The notes beneath the pieces were generated by a model. The model was not told the DNA's origin and ran no database searches. It saw only the letters and a list, made by a program, of their open reading frames with translations. Positions 9,316-17,992 of a DNA stretch of 64,000 nucleotides are shown here, one piece after another; position 1 is the stretch's first letter, and the number at the start of each line of letters is the position of its first letter. This DNA comes from Bacteroidales bacterium (GTDB lineage Bacteria; Bacteroidota; Bacteroidia; Bacteroidales; UBA932): the NCBI GenBank assembly GCA_017443025.1, contig JAFSPG010000015.1, forward strand, positions 59,283 through 123,282, in the 5' to 3' direction. The position numbers and the translations under genes were made by a program.

Positions 9316-9789
9316 ATGACAGACAAGAAAGTCGAGATATTATTCAAGGAATTCTCCTCTCCTGAAGAGATGCCCTCCGCCGACCAAAAACTGGTCAGGG
9401 CCGCCATGGAAGCCCAGAAATCATCATACGCTCCGTATTCCCATTTCAATGTGGGCGCAGCCGTAAGGCTTGAAGACGGAACCATCATCAAGGGTTCCAA
9501 TCAGGAAAATGCAGCTTCACCCTCAGGTCTTTGTGCCGAGCGTACTGCAATGTTCGCCGCAGGAGCCAACTATCCTGGCGTGCCCATGGTCTCGATTGCC
9601 ATCGCAGGAGGCCCTTCTCTCGGCCTTTGCGCGAATCCTGCCACTCCCTGCGGGGCCTGCCGTCAGGTTATGGCAGAGTACCAGAAAATCGGAGGCAAAC
9701 CTATGTCAGTCATCCTCGTCGGCGCCGACAAAATCTGGAAATTTGACCGCGTGGATGACGTCCTGCCGTTTATCTTCGACAGTATTTAG
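9316..9789 (+). CDS. cdd: Cytidine deaminase
   Basis: 157 residues. Cdd deaminates cytidine and deoxycytidine to uridine and deoxyuridine for pyrimidine salvage in the cytoplasm. Zinc-site signatures are present: LCAERTAMF (CAE, cysteine ligand and catalytic glutamate, as in the tetrameric class) and PCGACRQVMAEY. The substrate loop FNVGAAVRLEDGTIIKGSN is typical. It has its own promoter. Its TAG stop overlaps the TAA stop of the converging gene on the other strand (9786-9789), leaving no room for an intergenic terminator. Confidence 0.95.
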   Translation: MTDKKVEILFKEFSSPEEMPSADQKLVRAAMEAQKSSYAPYSHFNVGAAVRLEDGTIIKGSNQENAASPSGLCAERTAMFAAGANYPGVPMVSIAIAGGPSLGLCANPATPCGACRQVMAEYQKIGGKPMSVILVGADKIWKFDRVDDVLPFIFDSI

Positions 9790-10961
9790 CTTTTAAGCGC
9801 TTTTGCCAGTTTTTCCAGGGCTTCGATGAGGAGTTTCCTGGGGCAGCCTATATTCAGCCGCATGAAACCATTTCCTTCGCGGCCGAACATGGCTCCGTCG
9901 TTGAGGGCCAGGCCGGCCTTGTCGACGAAGAGATTGACGAGTTCGTCGTGGCTCAGGCCGAGCGCGCGGCAGTCCAGCCACACCAGGAAGGATGCCTGTG
10001 GCCTTACGGGCTTGATTCCGGGGATATGCTCCTTGCAGAATTCTTCCACTGCCAGGACATTTCCTTCGATGTACCCAACCATTTTCTCCCTCCACGGTTC
10101 TCCGTGGGTATAGGCGGCCGTGGCTGCGATTGATGCGAAGATATCAGGTTCGTTGAGCTCGCAGGCCTCCATCCAGCCGAAGAATTTCTCCCTGAGAGTT
10201 TTGTCGGGAACTACGGCGAAAGATGAAGCGAAGCCGGCCATGTTGAAGGTCTTTGACGGGGCTGAGAATGTGATGCTGATCGAAGCGGCTTCGTCGCTTA
10301 CCGACGCGAAGGGGATGTGTTTGTGCCCGAAAAGAGCAATGTCGCAGTGAATTTCGTCAGAGATAACCGTAATCCCGTGCCTTTTGCAGATGGATGCAAG
10401 TTCCTTTAAAGTATCTTTTTCCCAGACAATTCCGGCTGGATTGTGAGGATTGCACAGAATTAGCAACTTGCAGGAGGAATCGCTTTCGAGAAGTGCTTCC
10501 AGGCCCGGAAGGTCCATTTTATATCCGCCCTCCGGCAGTTCAATCAGCGGGTTGCGGGCCACTTCTATTCCGCAGGCCTCCGGCACAAGGTGGAAGGGAT
10601 GGTACACAGGTGGCTGAATCACCACTTTTTCGCTTTTTGAGAGAAGGGCTCTTACCGCAAGGCCGATACCTTTGACTATACCCGGGATAAAGGAAATCCA
10701 CTCCTCCTGAATAGCCCAGCTGTGGCGGTCGAGTTCCCATTTGCAAATCGCCTTTGCGTGTGCCGGGTCCGTGATGGTGTAACCATAGATGGGATGCTCC
10801 ATCCTCTTTTTAACGGCATCGGTTATGAAAGAAGGTGTTTCGAACTCCATATCGGCCACCCACAACGGGATGAGGTCGGCCTTTCCGAAGAATTTTTCAA
10901 GCCTGTCGTATTTGAAACTTCCTGTTCCCTTACGGTCGGTTATCTTGTCGAAATCGTACAT
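9786..10961 (-). CDS. PatB/MalY-type pyridoxal-phosphate C-S lyase or aminotransferase
   Basis: 391 residues, fold-type I PLP enzyme. It has MYDFDKITDRKGTGS with PLWVADMEFETP at the start, as in PatB/MalY proteins, and the cofactor lysine in SAPSKTFNMAG. NPHNPAGIVW and ISDEIHCDI supply the PLP-ring aspartate, and FMRLNIGCP carries the carboxylate-binding arginine near the C terminus. Members cleave cystathionine or cysteine to pyruvate, ammonia and a thiol, and some also regulate; the physiological substrate here cannot be read from sequence. It lies 14 bases behind mnmA on the same strand, so it may be co-transcribed with that sulfur-transfer gene. Confidence 0.88.
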   Translation of the reverse strand: MYDFDKITDRKGTGSFKYDRLEKFFGKADLIPLWVADMEFETPSFITDAVKKRMEHPIYGYTITDPAHAKAICKWELDRHSWAIQEEWISFIPGIVKGIGLAVRALLSKSEKVVIQPPVYHPFHLVPEACGIEVARNPLIELPEGGYKMDLPGLEALLESDSSCKLLILCNPHNPAGIVWEKDTLKELASICKRHGITVISDEIHCDIALFGHKHIPFASVSDEAASISITFSAPSKTFNMAGFASSFAVVPDKTLREKFFGWMEACELNEPDIFASIAATAAYTHGEPWREKMVGYIEGNVLAVEEFCKEHIPGIKPVRPQASFLVWLDCRALGLSHDELVNLFVDKAGLALNDGAMFGREGNGFMRLNIGCPRKLLIEALEKLAKALKS

Positions 10962-10975
10962 ATTATGTGGTTGAT

Positions 10976-12379
10976 TTACTTGTCTATTACTCCGCTGCCT
11001 ATCATTTCCTCTCCGTCATAGAGTACAGCGAACTGTCCGGCGGTGATGCCTCTCTGCGGGCTGTCGAATACAACGAAAAGCCCATTGTCCCTCATTGTTA
11101 CCCAGGCCGCTTGCAAGGGCTGGCGGTAGCGTATTCGCACACTCAGATGGCGAACCTCTCCCGGCTTGAAGGCCAGGTCCGGGCGAATCATATGAATCTC
11201 CTTCGGAGCTATGCGCAGACAACTGCGGGAGAGCCCCTTGTGAGTATGCCCTTCGCCTACATAGATGATATTCTTTTCAGTATCGGTAGCGATGATGAAC
11301 ACGGGCTCTTTGTGCCCGCCAACGTTCAGGCCCTTGCGCTGGCCCACGGTATAGAACTGGCATCCTTCGTGGCTGCCTATGATTTTGCCGAAGGGGTTGT
11401 CTTTATAACGGGTTTTGCGGATATGCTTCTTGCCGGAGCGATATGTTTCAGTTTCGAAGTTGATGTCGTATTCAACAGGGCGGCTGAGGCGCAGGAGAAC
11501 ATCATCCGGCAGAGCGGCTATCTTTTCTCCGTCGAGAGGAGTTGCGGCAGCGGAGGGCATTTCCTTATCCTCTGAAATATAGGAGGTTATGAGATTGGCT
11601 CTGCTACCGTCGCAGGTCAGCGACGACATGGTATCGCTGATGAATTGATATTGCGGGTTATTCTCGTAATAGGCGTCGAACACCTCTACGATGTTACCTT
11701 CTTTAGGGCTCAATTTCTGCTTCAGGAAGGTAGGCAGGTCTACCTTTCCGATAAAGCAAATTCCCTGGGAATCCTTTTTTTCAGCCGACATCAGATCGGC
11801 TTTGCGGGCAATTTCGCGAACTTCGCTCTTGAGGAGATGGCCTATGGGGAACAAAGCCTTCGCAAGCTGGGCCTGGCTGAGGCCGCAGAGAAAATAACTC
11901 TGGTCCTTACCGGGGTCGCTGCCTTCTAAAATCTTGTATAGAGGCTCTCCGTCTGGACCTTTAACCGGCTGTCCTTTCTCGTCGAGGACGGCTTCCTTGC
12001 GGCAATAGTGCCCGGTAGCCACCATGTCGGCGCCAAGTTTCTTGGCCGTTTCCCAGAATGCGTCGAATTTGATTTCGCGGTTGCAGAGGACGTCGGGGTT
12101 GGGGGTGCGGCCCTTGGAATATTCGTCGAACATATAATCGACAACCCTCTTGCGGTACTCTTTGGATAAATCCACGAAATAGAAGGGGATGCCAATCTTG
12201 CGGGCCACCATCTCAGCCACGAAGCGGTCTTCTTCCCATTCGCAGTCGCCGTGAAGGGTAGGGTCGGCGTCGTGCCAGTTCTGCATGAACATTGCGAAAA
12301 CGTCGTAGCCCTGCTGCTTGAGCAGCAATGCCGCAACGCTTGAATCCACTCCTCCGGAGAGTCCGACGCAGATTTTCAT
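10976..12379 (-). CDS. mnmA: tRNA-specific 2-thiouridylase MnmA with an internal insertion
   Basis: MnmA makes s2U34 in tRNAs for Lys, Glu and Gln, using ATP and persulfide sulfur. The PP-loop motif GLSGGVDSS is at residue 7, the first catalytic cysteine is C99 in NPDVLCN, and the persulfide cysteine is C208 in SQGICFIG. The C-terminal beta domain follows FYTVGQRKGL. At 467 residues it is longer than the usual 360-380: roughly residues 232-335, between the catalytic domain and FYTVGQRKG, hold an extra segment with no match I recognise. The ATG is clear, and the SRP RNA gene lies just upstream on the same strand. Confidence 0.94.
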   Translation of the reverse strand: MKICVGLSGGVDSSVAALLLKQQGYDVFAMFMQNWHDADPTLHGDCEWEEDRFVAEMVARKIGIPFYFVDLSKEYRKRVVDYMFDEYSKGRTPNPDVLCNREIKFDAFWETAKKLGADMVATGHYCRKEAVLDEKGQPVKGPDGEPLYKILEGSDPGKDQSYFLCGLSQAQLAKALFPIGHLLKSEVREIARKADLMSAEKKDSQGICFIGKVDLPTFLKQKLSPKEGNIVEVFDAYYENNPQYQFISDTMSSLTCDGSRANLITSYISEDKEMPSAAATPLDGEKIAALPDDVLLRLSRPVEYDINFETETYRSGKKHIRKTRYKDNPFGKIIGSHEGCQFYTVGQRKGLNVGGHKEPVFIIATDTEKNIIYVGEGHTHKGLSRSCLRIAPKEIHMIRPDLAFKPGEVRHLSVRIRYRQPLQAAWVTMRDNGLFVVFDSPQRGITAGQFAVLYDGEEMIGSGVIDK

Positions 12380-12400
12380 TCCCCTACTTTTGAATCAAAG

Positions 12401-12415
12401 CAAAAAAAGGGAAAG
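12401..12415 (-). terminator. Terminator of the SRP RNA gene
   Basis: On the minus strand the last arm of the RNA, CTTTCCC (12409-12415), is followed at once by seven T residues (12402-12408). The closing helix of the RNA itself therefore serves as the terminator hairpin. Confidence 0.6.
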
Positions 12416-12505
12416 CTTAGTACATCGCACCGCTACAACCTCCTACCCTTGCTGCCTTCCGGCCCTGGGGGAGTTTGGAGGGAGCTGGTCGTGTACGACT
12501 TTCCC
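12409..12505 (-). ncRNA. ffs: Small signal recognition particle RNA (4.5S type)
   Basis: A 97-base RNA on the minus strand. The conserved SRP domain IV loop is clear: GGCCGGAAGGCAGCAAGG near the middle carries the GGAA tetraloop and the asymmetric internal loop that bind Ffh. The 5' end GGGAAAG pairs with the 3' end CTTTCCC, and GTCGTACA can partly pair with TGTACTAAG. A canonical promoter lies 6 bases upstream and a T-run follows. It acts with Ffh and FtsY in co-translational membrane targeting. Ends are inferred from the closing helix and the promoter and may be off by a base or two. Confidence 0.93.
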
Positions 12506-12510
12506 ATCGG

Positions 12511-12541
12511 CAAAGGTAGTACATTTCCGGGAATTTACAAA
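12511..12541 (-). promoter_or_regulatory. Promoter of the SRP RNA gene
   Basis: A textbook Bacteroidetes promoter read on the minus strand: -33 TTTG at 12538-12541, a 19-base spacer, and -7 TACCTTTG at 12511-12518. The RNA begins about 6 bases later. It lies just beyond the 3' end of the fimbrillin-like gene. Confidence 0.85.
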
Positions 12542-12548
12542 AGCGTAT

Positions 12549-13550
12549 TCAGATTATTTCCCCTATCTGTACTTCCTCCCATTCCACGAGTTCGAAAGTA
12601 AGGGATTCTTCATCGAAGGAGAAGGGCAGGTCCGGGGCGGTGACGCCGAATCTTTTTATAGTCAGTTTCTTGATATGGTAAAAAGTGTTTTCTGAAATGT
12701 CGTCGATTGTAACCGGGAAGTAGCAGCGCAGGCCTCCAATCCTGCACGCGAGTATAACCCGTGTTTTTCGCGGAGTCCATCCGGGGCCGGCTTCCCGCGA
12801 ATAAGCCTCGCCAATGCAGTGATTCGGGCCGGTGTACAGTGTTTTGTCGAGCGCGGTACTGCTGCCGTAAGCCAGGGAAGAGCCACCGAGAGTAGTCCCT
12901 GCCAGAGGCGGAAGAGGCATCTGTCCGAGCCCGGAACCCCTTGCTCCGGAGGGCATGAACCAGTTTTCGATGCCGCTAAGGTCGTCGTAATCGAAAACCT
13001 TGAACCTCCCTTTGCCGTTAATGACAAAGAGACTGTCAAGGATTATGCTTTCTCCTGCGTAGGGCGGCTCCTCGAGGCGGTTCTCGACCGTGCCTACGGT
13101 GATTTTGGCGAGAGGTCTATAGGCCTGAATCTGAACGGTCTGCGGCCCCCGCTGGAGCATATATCCGCAGATCGTCCCGACAGCAGGCAGGTTGGGCAGG
13201 GTTACTTGAGAGATGTCGGCCTGCAGGTCTTCGGGGTTAATGCCGGAACTGCACCCCGGAATGTTTATGGCTATGAAAATATCGGCTTGATAATCCGCGG
13301 AACAGGTGATTTCCACTTCGTCGTCGGCTCCGTAGCCGAAGTAACTCTCGAGCGGAGTGCGTATCCACGCCGCCAGATTTTCCGTGCTGCCTCCTGAAGC
13401 CTTTAACGAAAGCTTCGAATAAGCCTTCTCTTCGGGCTCGTCTGCCTCTGAGTAGGGCTGAAGACGGGTCGGAGCCTTTACGCAGCCCCCGGTCAGGAGG
13501 GCTGCAAGGCACATAGCCAGGCATATTGTCCTAGAATTCAACAGTTCCAT
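12549..13550 (-). CDS. Fimbrillin-like lipoprotein, probable fimbrial accessory or tip subunit
   Basis: 333 residues with a lipoprotein signal peptide ending LAALLTGGC. The C-terminal 45 residues (KKLTIKRFGVTAPDLP, then FELVEWEEVQIGEII) parallel the end of the major fimbrillin (NITIKRLGSEDPSLP, then VEIKDWETGVILGSY), so it belongs to the FimA/Mfa1-like superfamily. This end supplies the donor strand in FimA-type pili. As the last gene of the operon and less abundant by position, it is likely an accessory or tip subunit; that assignment is inferred. Its start overlaps the preceding gene by 20 bases. The central part (a glycine- and serine-rich stretch near residue 205) is not recognised. Confidence 0.7.
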   Translation of the reverse strand: MELLNSRTICLAMCLAALLTGGCVKAPTRLQPYSEADEPEEKAYSKLSLKASGGSTENLAAWIRTPLESYFGYGADDEVEITCSADYQADIFIAINIPGCSSGINPEDLQADISQVTLPNLPAVGTICGYMLQRGPQTVQIQAYRPLAKITVGTVENRLEEPPYAGESIILDSLFVINGKGRFKVFDYDDLSGIENWFMPSGARGSGLGQMPLPPLAGTTLGGSSLAYGSSTALDKTLYTGPNHCIGEAYSREAGPGWTPRKTRVILACRIGGLRCYFPVTIDDISENTFYHIKKLTIKRFGVTAPDLPFSFDEESLTFELVEWEEVQIGEII

Positions 13551-14367
13551 AATCAGTTCCGTTATCCCATTCTTTTGTGAGAATCTCCACCCTGACCGTG
13601 GTTTTGTCGATGAAAATCATGGCATCATCCAGGCTCTCTTTCTGCCAGTCAAAGCCCGACTCGGCGATGTATTCTCCGAGAGGATAGGTCTTTGGAAAGA
13701 AAGCGGTACGGACGGTGAGCTTCATCGATTCGTCGGCCTGCCTTGGCACCCTTATCAGGAACTTGTTCCGTGAAAGGGTATCCGGAGAAAAGACGAACGC
13801 ACCTCCGTGCGGGGCAAGGGTAGCGGCATCGAAGCCGTCCCAGCTGCTTTCGAGCTTGACATCCCCGGGCAGATAACTGTTTCCGTCGGAGAGATGGATG
13901 AAGAGAGAACACCACTGCTTCCGAAGCCTCAATGTATCTGAAGCACTTTCTCCATAGCAGTTCAGAGTGTTTCTGTGTACAAAAACGCTGTCGGCCTGGC
14001 ATCCTTCGCGGATTATCACGTTGTCTGCTCCGGAAACGTCACCGTTCGAAAGGTCGAAGACTGCATAAAAGCCTACCGTCCCTTTTACTATTGACATTAC
14101 CACGGGTTTGCCATCTGTAAAGGAGCCTCTCGGGAACCGTTTCACCGAGTATGCCTGCCCGTTGTCTTCATTTACAAGGTGGATGGTGTTGCCGAACTTC
14201 TCGTATCTTGTAAATTCGACAGACGGATCAGGATAAATGCTCAGTATGCACGGGCATCCCGAACGTTCTTCCTTTACGGAGCACGATGACATGCAGAAGA
14301 ATGGAAGTGAAGCTGCCACCATTCGGAATAAAACGCGGAAGATGCCGGCCGTCAGCGTCGGTTTCAT
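13531..14367 (-). CDS. FimB/Mfa2-type fimbrial anchor lipoprotein
   Basis: 278 residues. The signal peptide ends FCMSSC, followed directly by SVKEERSGCPCILSIYPD, the short cysteine-containing segment typical of Mfa2/FimB proteins, which anchor the fimbria base to the outer membrane and limit its length. The rest is beta-rich, as expected for two transthyretin-like domains. It sits 9 bases behind the major fimbrillin gene, the usual subunit-anchor order. Function comes from family resemblance and context. Confidence 0.75.
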   Translation of the reverse strand: MKPTLTAGIFRVLFRMVAASLPFFCMSSCSVKEERSGCPCILSIYPDPSVEFTRYEKFGNTIHLVNEDNGQAYSVKRFPRGSFTDGKPVVMSIVKGTVGFYAVFDLSNGDVSGADNVIIREGCQADSVFVHRNTLNCYGESASDTLRLRKQWCSLFIHLSDGNSYLPGDVKLESSWDGFDAATLAPHGGAFVFSPDTLSRNKFLIRVPRQADESMKLTVRTAFFPKTYPLGEYIAESGFDWQKESLDDAMIFIDKTTVRVEILTKEWDNGTDYGTVEF

Positions 14368-14376
14368 GATAAAGGT

Positions 14377-15654
14377 CTAGAATTCAAAGTTTCCGTCGCT
14401 CGTTTCGTTGTTGTAGGATCCCAGGATTACACCTGTCTCCCAGTCCTTTATCTCAACATTGAAAGAACACTCTGCCTTAGTTACAGGGAGGGAAGGATCC
14501 TCGGAACCGAGTCGCTTGATGGTGATGTTGTTGATTGTATAATGATAGTTCGGTTGAGTGTAGGGAAGTCCGATACTGTAGTAGTATGTCCTTGTGGTAC
14601 TTCCGATTGTCATTGTGGTCTGCAGCACCAGCTTGGTTGTATTGTCGGCTACGGTTTCATCATCGCTTTCAACAGAGCAGTTCGGATAGGTAAAGAAGGA
14701 AATTCCCGCGTTGAGGATGTGTGTGCTGTTGCTGGAAGCCGGGTAAAGAATTCCGTTCTGAGGAACCATGCAGGTATTTGTACTAACCGAAGCGTTGTCG
14801 CTGATTGGTACACCGCCGGAGTAGGTGAATGTTGCGGTGCTGTAGAAATTGTAGAAACCATTGGCAGCATCTTTGCTCGCGGCGGGGATGGCAAAGCTGT
14901 AGTACGGGAGTGTATTTGCTCCGTCAGCAGCGGGTGTAAAACCTGTCGGCATCCCGGAATCTCCGGCACCCAATGCGCTGACACCCTGGATTCCGAAAAC
15001 GTCGGATACATTTCCGTTAATGTATTTTGCCTGTTTGGGAACGTTCATCAGGTAAATTTTGTTTACGCTGAACTCACCGGCCGCAAGGGCTGGTGAATCA
15101 AAGGATCCCTGAATGGTTTGAAGAGAGATTTTGGAAACAATACGCCGGCAGACTATGTCAATATCGTTCATTGAGCCAGTCTCAAGCTCAGCTGAGGTTG
15201 CTCCTGCCATTATCAGGTTACCTGCATAGTTTGAACTGAACTCGGAAATTGCCGAGAGCAGGTCGTTCTCATTTGTGACAGATGCAGCTACAGATGATTC
15301 GGCGTTTACAAGGACATAAACATTCTTCAATCCGGCTGTTGCGTTGAGGTCGACACTGGTATTGTTCCCTGCATAATCCAGGACGACTTTTTTATAGATT
15401 TCGAGCATATTGAGTGACTGAGATTCACTGTTTTTGTCGAATACGAATACATCTACAGTGCTTATTCTGTCGTCAGCATCGGCTTCAATGGTTTCCTTTG
15501 TGGCTACTTTAGAGCCGATTCTGATAGTCATTGATGCCAGATTTTTCCCGTTTGTGGAGATTGCTTCTTCGGGAGAAGTTTCTCCTTTTTTGCAGGAAAC
15601 TGACATTGCCGCAAATGCGCCTGCGGCGAGGGCGAGAAGAAATTTTGTTTTCAT
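14377..15654 (-). CDS. Major fimbrillin (FimA/Mfa1 family)
   Basis: 425 residues. The lipoprotein signal peptide ends AAMSVSC. Fimbrillin features follow: VDVFVFDKNSESQSLNMLEIYKKV, GLKNVYVLVNA, a middle domain with IVSKISLQTI, and the C-terminal strand region ITIKRLGSEDPSLP with VEIKDWETG. In P. gingivalis such prepilins are lipidated, processed by an Arg/Lys gingipain and polymerised by strand exchange. The window contains no gingipain-type protease. Being first of the three fimbrillin-type genes in the operon and the most canonical, it is the likely shaft subunit. Confidence 0.8.
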   Translation of the reverse strand: MKTKFLLALAAGAFAAMSVSCKKGETSPEEAISTNGKNLASMTIRIGSKVATKETIEADADDRISTVDVFVFDKNSESQSLNMLEIYKKVVLDYAGNNTSVDLNATAGLKNVYVLVNAESSVAASVTNENDLLSAISEFSSNYAGNLIMAGATSAELETGSMNDIDIVCRRIVSKISLQTIQGSFDSPALAAGEFSVNKIYLMNVPKQAKYINGNVSDVFGIQGVSALGAGDSGMPTGFTPAADGANTLPYYSFAIPAASKDAANGFYNFYSTATFTYSGGVPISDNASVSTNTCMVPQNGILYPASSNSTHILNAGISFFTYPNCSVESDDETVADNTTKLVLQTTMTIGSTTRTYYYSIGLPYTQPNYHYTINNITIKRLGSEDPSLPVTKAECSFNVEIKDWETGVILGSYNNETSDGNFEF

Positions 15655-15691
15655 TTGTTTAAAAGATTAATTGGTTGGTTGATATGGTTGG

Positions 15692-17641
15692 TTAATAATC
15701 TCTGTTAAGACCGTATTCCTTTATCAGCCTGCTGATTTCAGGGTCGAGATTTCCGCGGCTGATAAGGGCGGGGTTCAGGTTGCAGGCCTTGATGTAAAGT
15801 TCGGCGGCCTCGTCGTTTTTCCCCAGCCTGCTGTAAACCAGGGCCAGCAGGTAGCAGACCTTGTCGGTTTGCTCAAGGCGGAGCAGTATGTCAAGAGCCG
15901 TGGCGTTGTAGTCCATTGCGCAGCAGGCTACGGCGGCATTGTAGTCATTGTACGGCCTCAGGAGGCTTACCGCTCTCTTGTAGTCGAGTGCCTTTATGGC
16001 TTCCAGTCCGAGAGCATATACGGTATCAGGTTCTGTGGTATGAACGGTATCCTTCAGCATACCTTTCCTGTGCATATGGAAGTCGAACCTGACTGTTCTG
16101 AGTTGCGGGTATAGCCTTTCCCTGAGGTACTTGTACAACTGACTCCTGCTTCGCAGGTACTCCTCCCGGGCGTCCGGATCCGCCTTTGCCGCTGCCGCGA
16201 GGTAGAACCGCCTTGACTCGGCGCTCATGACACTGTCCCTTTTTACAAGGAGGTCAAGCTGCTCCCAGTTTTCTGCTACGCTTCCCGGCGAGAACTTTAC
16301 GTTGCTCCCGTTTGCCCGGGCCCTGTGCATCCTGCCGGCTTCATCGACTTCAAAGCCCCTTTCGCGGACAAGTGAGTCGGATACTTCCTTCAGGAAGCCC
16401 TTGAAATATCGTCCTACGGAGCCGGCTCTTTCACCGGCCAGCCTGCGGTTGAAGCTGAATCTCCCTTCCGGAGAGCATGAGGCAGTGACGACGATGGAAT
16501 CAAAATCGAAGCGCGTATCTCTTGCAAGGCAGGAAAGATTGGATTTGATTCTCCCTATTTCCCTGGCGTTTGCCCCTCTGGACTGGTCAATGGTGCTGCT
16601 TCCGGCTTCAAAGTCGATATAACAGGTGGAATTTGCCGAGACCTTCCGCTCTATGACCTTCTTGACAAACCTTTCAATAGGCTCGGTCAAGCTGCTAAGA
16701 GAACTGATGTAGAAATCAAGAGGAGCACCTTCGGGCATATTGTAAATGATGCGGTCTTCTTCGTATATGTCTCCTCCAAGGGCGACGCTGACTTTCCTCA
16801 GCCCGGGTTTGGTGTCGATGGTCTGGGTGTAATGGAATGTCAGGTCTTTACTGAAGTCCGTCAGAACGGTGTCAACCCGGAGTCCTGCCCTCTCGAGGGG
16901 CATTTTTATATATCTGGATTTCATCTTTCCCTTCATTGCAATTTTCCGGTTGTTCCTCCTTACAAGATGAGCAAGGGTGTAATGTCTTACCGCTTCTTTC
17001 TCCGACACCCCGAAAGCAGAGGTGAAAACACTGTCGTTTACAAGGCTTGAATCCTGTTTGAACCTGTACAGGGCCGGGATATTCCTGCGGATGAACACTT
17101 CCAGCTGATGACGGTCGAGAAAATCCAGCGAATCGGTGATGATGGACGAAAGGAAACGCTCGTAGAGCTGGTATCCACGAAGCTGGGCCTTGCGGTAAAG
17201 GATGCCGGTGAGCCTGAGCGGCTCAAGGTCCAGGGTATCGCCTGCGCGAATTATCCTTGGCGTGAATTCCAGCATCCATTCTTTTGATATCATCTCCTTC
17301 GGGACGCTTATGTCGAAGGCAAGGGATACTTTTCCTCCACGCTCGGCCACGTTCTGGAATCTCGCGGTTACTACTGCGGCTTTGAGATTGTCGAATCCTA
17401 CCATCTCTCCGTTGTCGTCAATCTCCGTTCTCATTCCGGAGCTGACTGCTTCCTCTTCACATTCCTGAAGGGCGCTCTCTCCAAGTTTTCTTATGGCAAG
17501 GCCGTTTGGAGGTGAAGGCTTCTCGGGGGGAAGATTAAGGCTGGCCGAAATCTGTTCGCTGCGAATTGCCTTCAGCCGTGAGGCCGGGAAGCAGGAGCAC
17601 AGTGCCAGAAGGGCCGCAATTATAAACGCGAGTCTTTCCAT
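15692..17641 (-). CDS. OmpA-like and TPR-containing lipoprotein of the fimbrial operon
   Basis: About 649 residues from MERLAFIIAALL (ATG at 17639-17641; the preceding codon is GTG). The signal peptide ends ALCSC. The N-terminal half is a beta-rich domain I do not recognise. The middle has an OmpA-like peptidoglycan-binding core (CYIDFEAGSSTID, then VTASCSPEGRFSFNRRLAGERA). The C terminus has TPR-like helices (YNATALDILLRLEQTDKVCYLL and LALVYSRLGKNDEAAELYIKA). Fimbrial loci in Bacteroidales often begin with OmpA-type proteins that couple the pilus base to the cell wall, and that is the inferred role. It starts 7 bases after ssb ends and precedes the fimbrillin gene by 37 bases. Confidence 0.72.
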   Translation of the reverse strand: MERLAFIIAALLALCSCFPASRLKAIRSEQISASLNLPPEKPSPPNGLAIRKLGESALQECEEEAVSSGMRTEIDDNGEMVGFDNLKAAVVTARFQNVAERGGKVSLAFDISVPKEMISKEWMLEFTPRIIRAGDTLDLEPLRLTGILYRKAQLRGYQLYERFLSSIITDSLDFLDRHQLEVFIRRNIPALYRFKQDSSLVNDSVFTSAFGVSEKEAVRHYTLAHLVRRNNRKIAMKGKMKSRYIKMPLERAGLRVDTVLTDFSKDLTFHYTQTIDTKPGLRKVSVALGGDIYEEDRIIYNMPEGAPLDFYISSLSSLTEPIERFVKKVIERKVSANSTCYIDFEAGSSTIDQSRGANAREIGRIKSNLSCLARDTRFDFDSIVVTASCSPEGRFSFNRRLAGERAGSVGRYFKGFLKEVSDSLVRERGFEVDEAGRMHRARANGSNVKFSPGSVAENWEQLDLLVKRDSVMSAESRRFYLAAAAKADPDAREEYLRSRSQLYKYLRERLYPQLRTVRFDFHMHRKGMLKDTVHTTEPDTVYALGLEAIKALDYKRAVSLLRPYNDYNAAVACCAMDYNATALDILLRLEQTDKVCYLLALVYSRLGKNDEAAELYIKACNLNPALISRGNLDPEISRLIKEYGLNRDY

Positions 17642-17650
17642 CACCCGGAA

Positions 17651-17992
17651 CTATACGCTTACGGCTTCTTCCTGATCGACCTTTTCAACTTTAGTGGCAA
17701 TTATTTCCAAGGCCTCCTTCTCGTTCCCGTTCGAATCCGTGAATGTGCGTGTGCGCATGCGGCCGACCGCGTGTACTGCGTTTCCTTTTTTAATGGAGGC
17801 GGCATTCTCAATCGACTTTCCTTCGCGGGCGATGACGGTGAACCACATAGTTTCTACTACGCCCTGGCCATCACGGCCTTTGTAAATGTAATTTGTCGCG
17901 ACTGAAATGTTCGCAATGGTGGATTCTTCAAAGTTCGTAATGCGTACGTTTCCTACGAGACCCTGAACTTCAATCCGGTTGAATTGTTCCAT
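17651..17992 (-). CDS. ssb: Single-stranded DNA-binding protein
   Basis: 113 residues, OB fold. MEQFNRIEVQGLVGNVRI opens the first strand, and VETMWFTVIAREGKS and GNAVHAVGRMRTRTF follow as in bacterial SSB. It is short and lacks the acidic DDDIPF-type tail that recruits partner proteins, ending in EEAVSV. That suggests a secondary SSB, like those found next to competence or mobile genes, rather than the essential replication SSB. The fimbrial operon begins a few bases downstream on the same strand. Confidence 0.88.
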   Translation of the reverse strand: MEQFNRIEVQGLVGNVRITNFEESTIANISVATNYIYKGRDGQGVVETMWFTVIAREGKSIENAASIKKGNAVHAVGRMRTRTFTDSNGNEKEALEIIATKVEKVDQEEAVSV

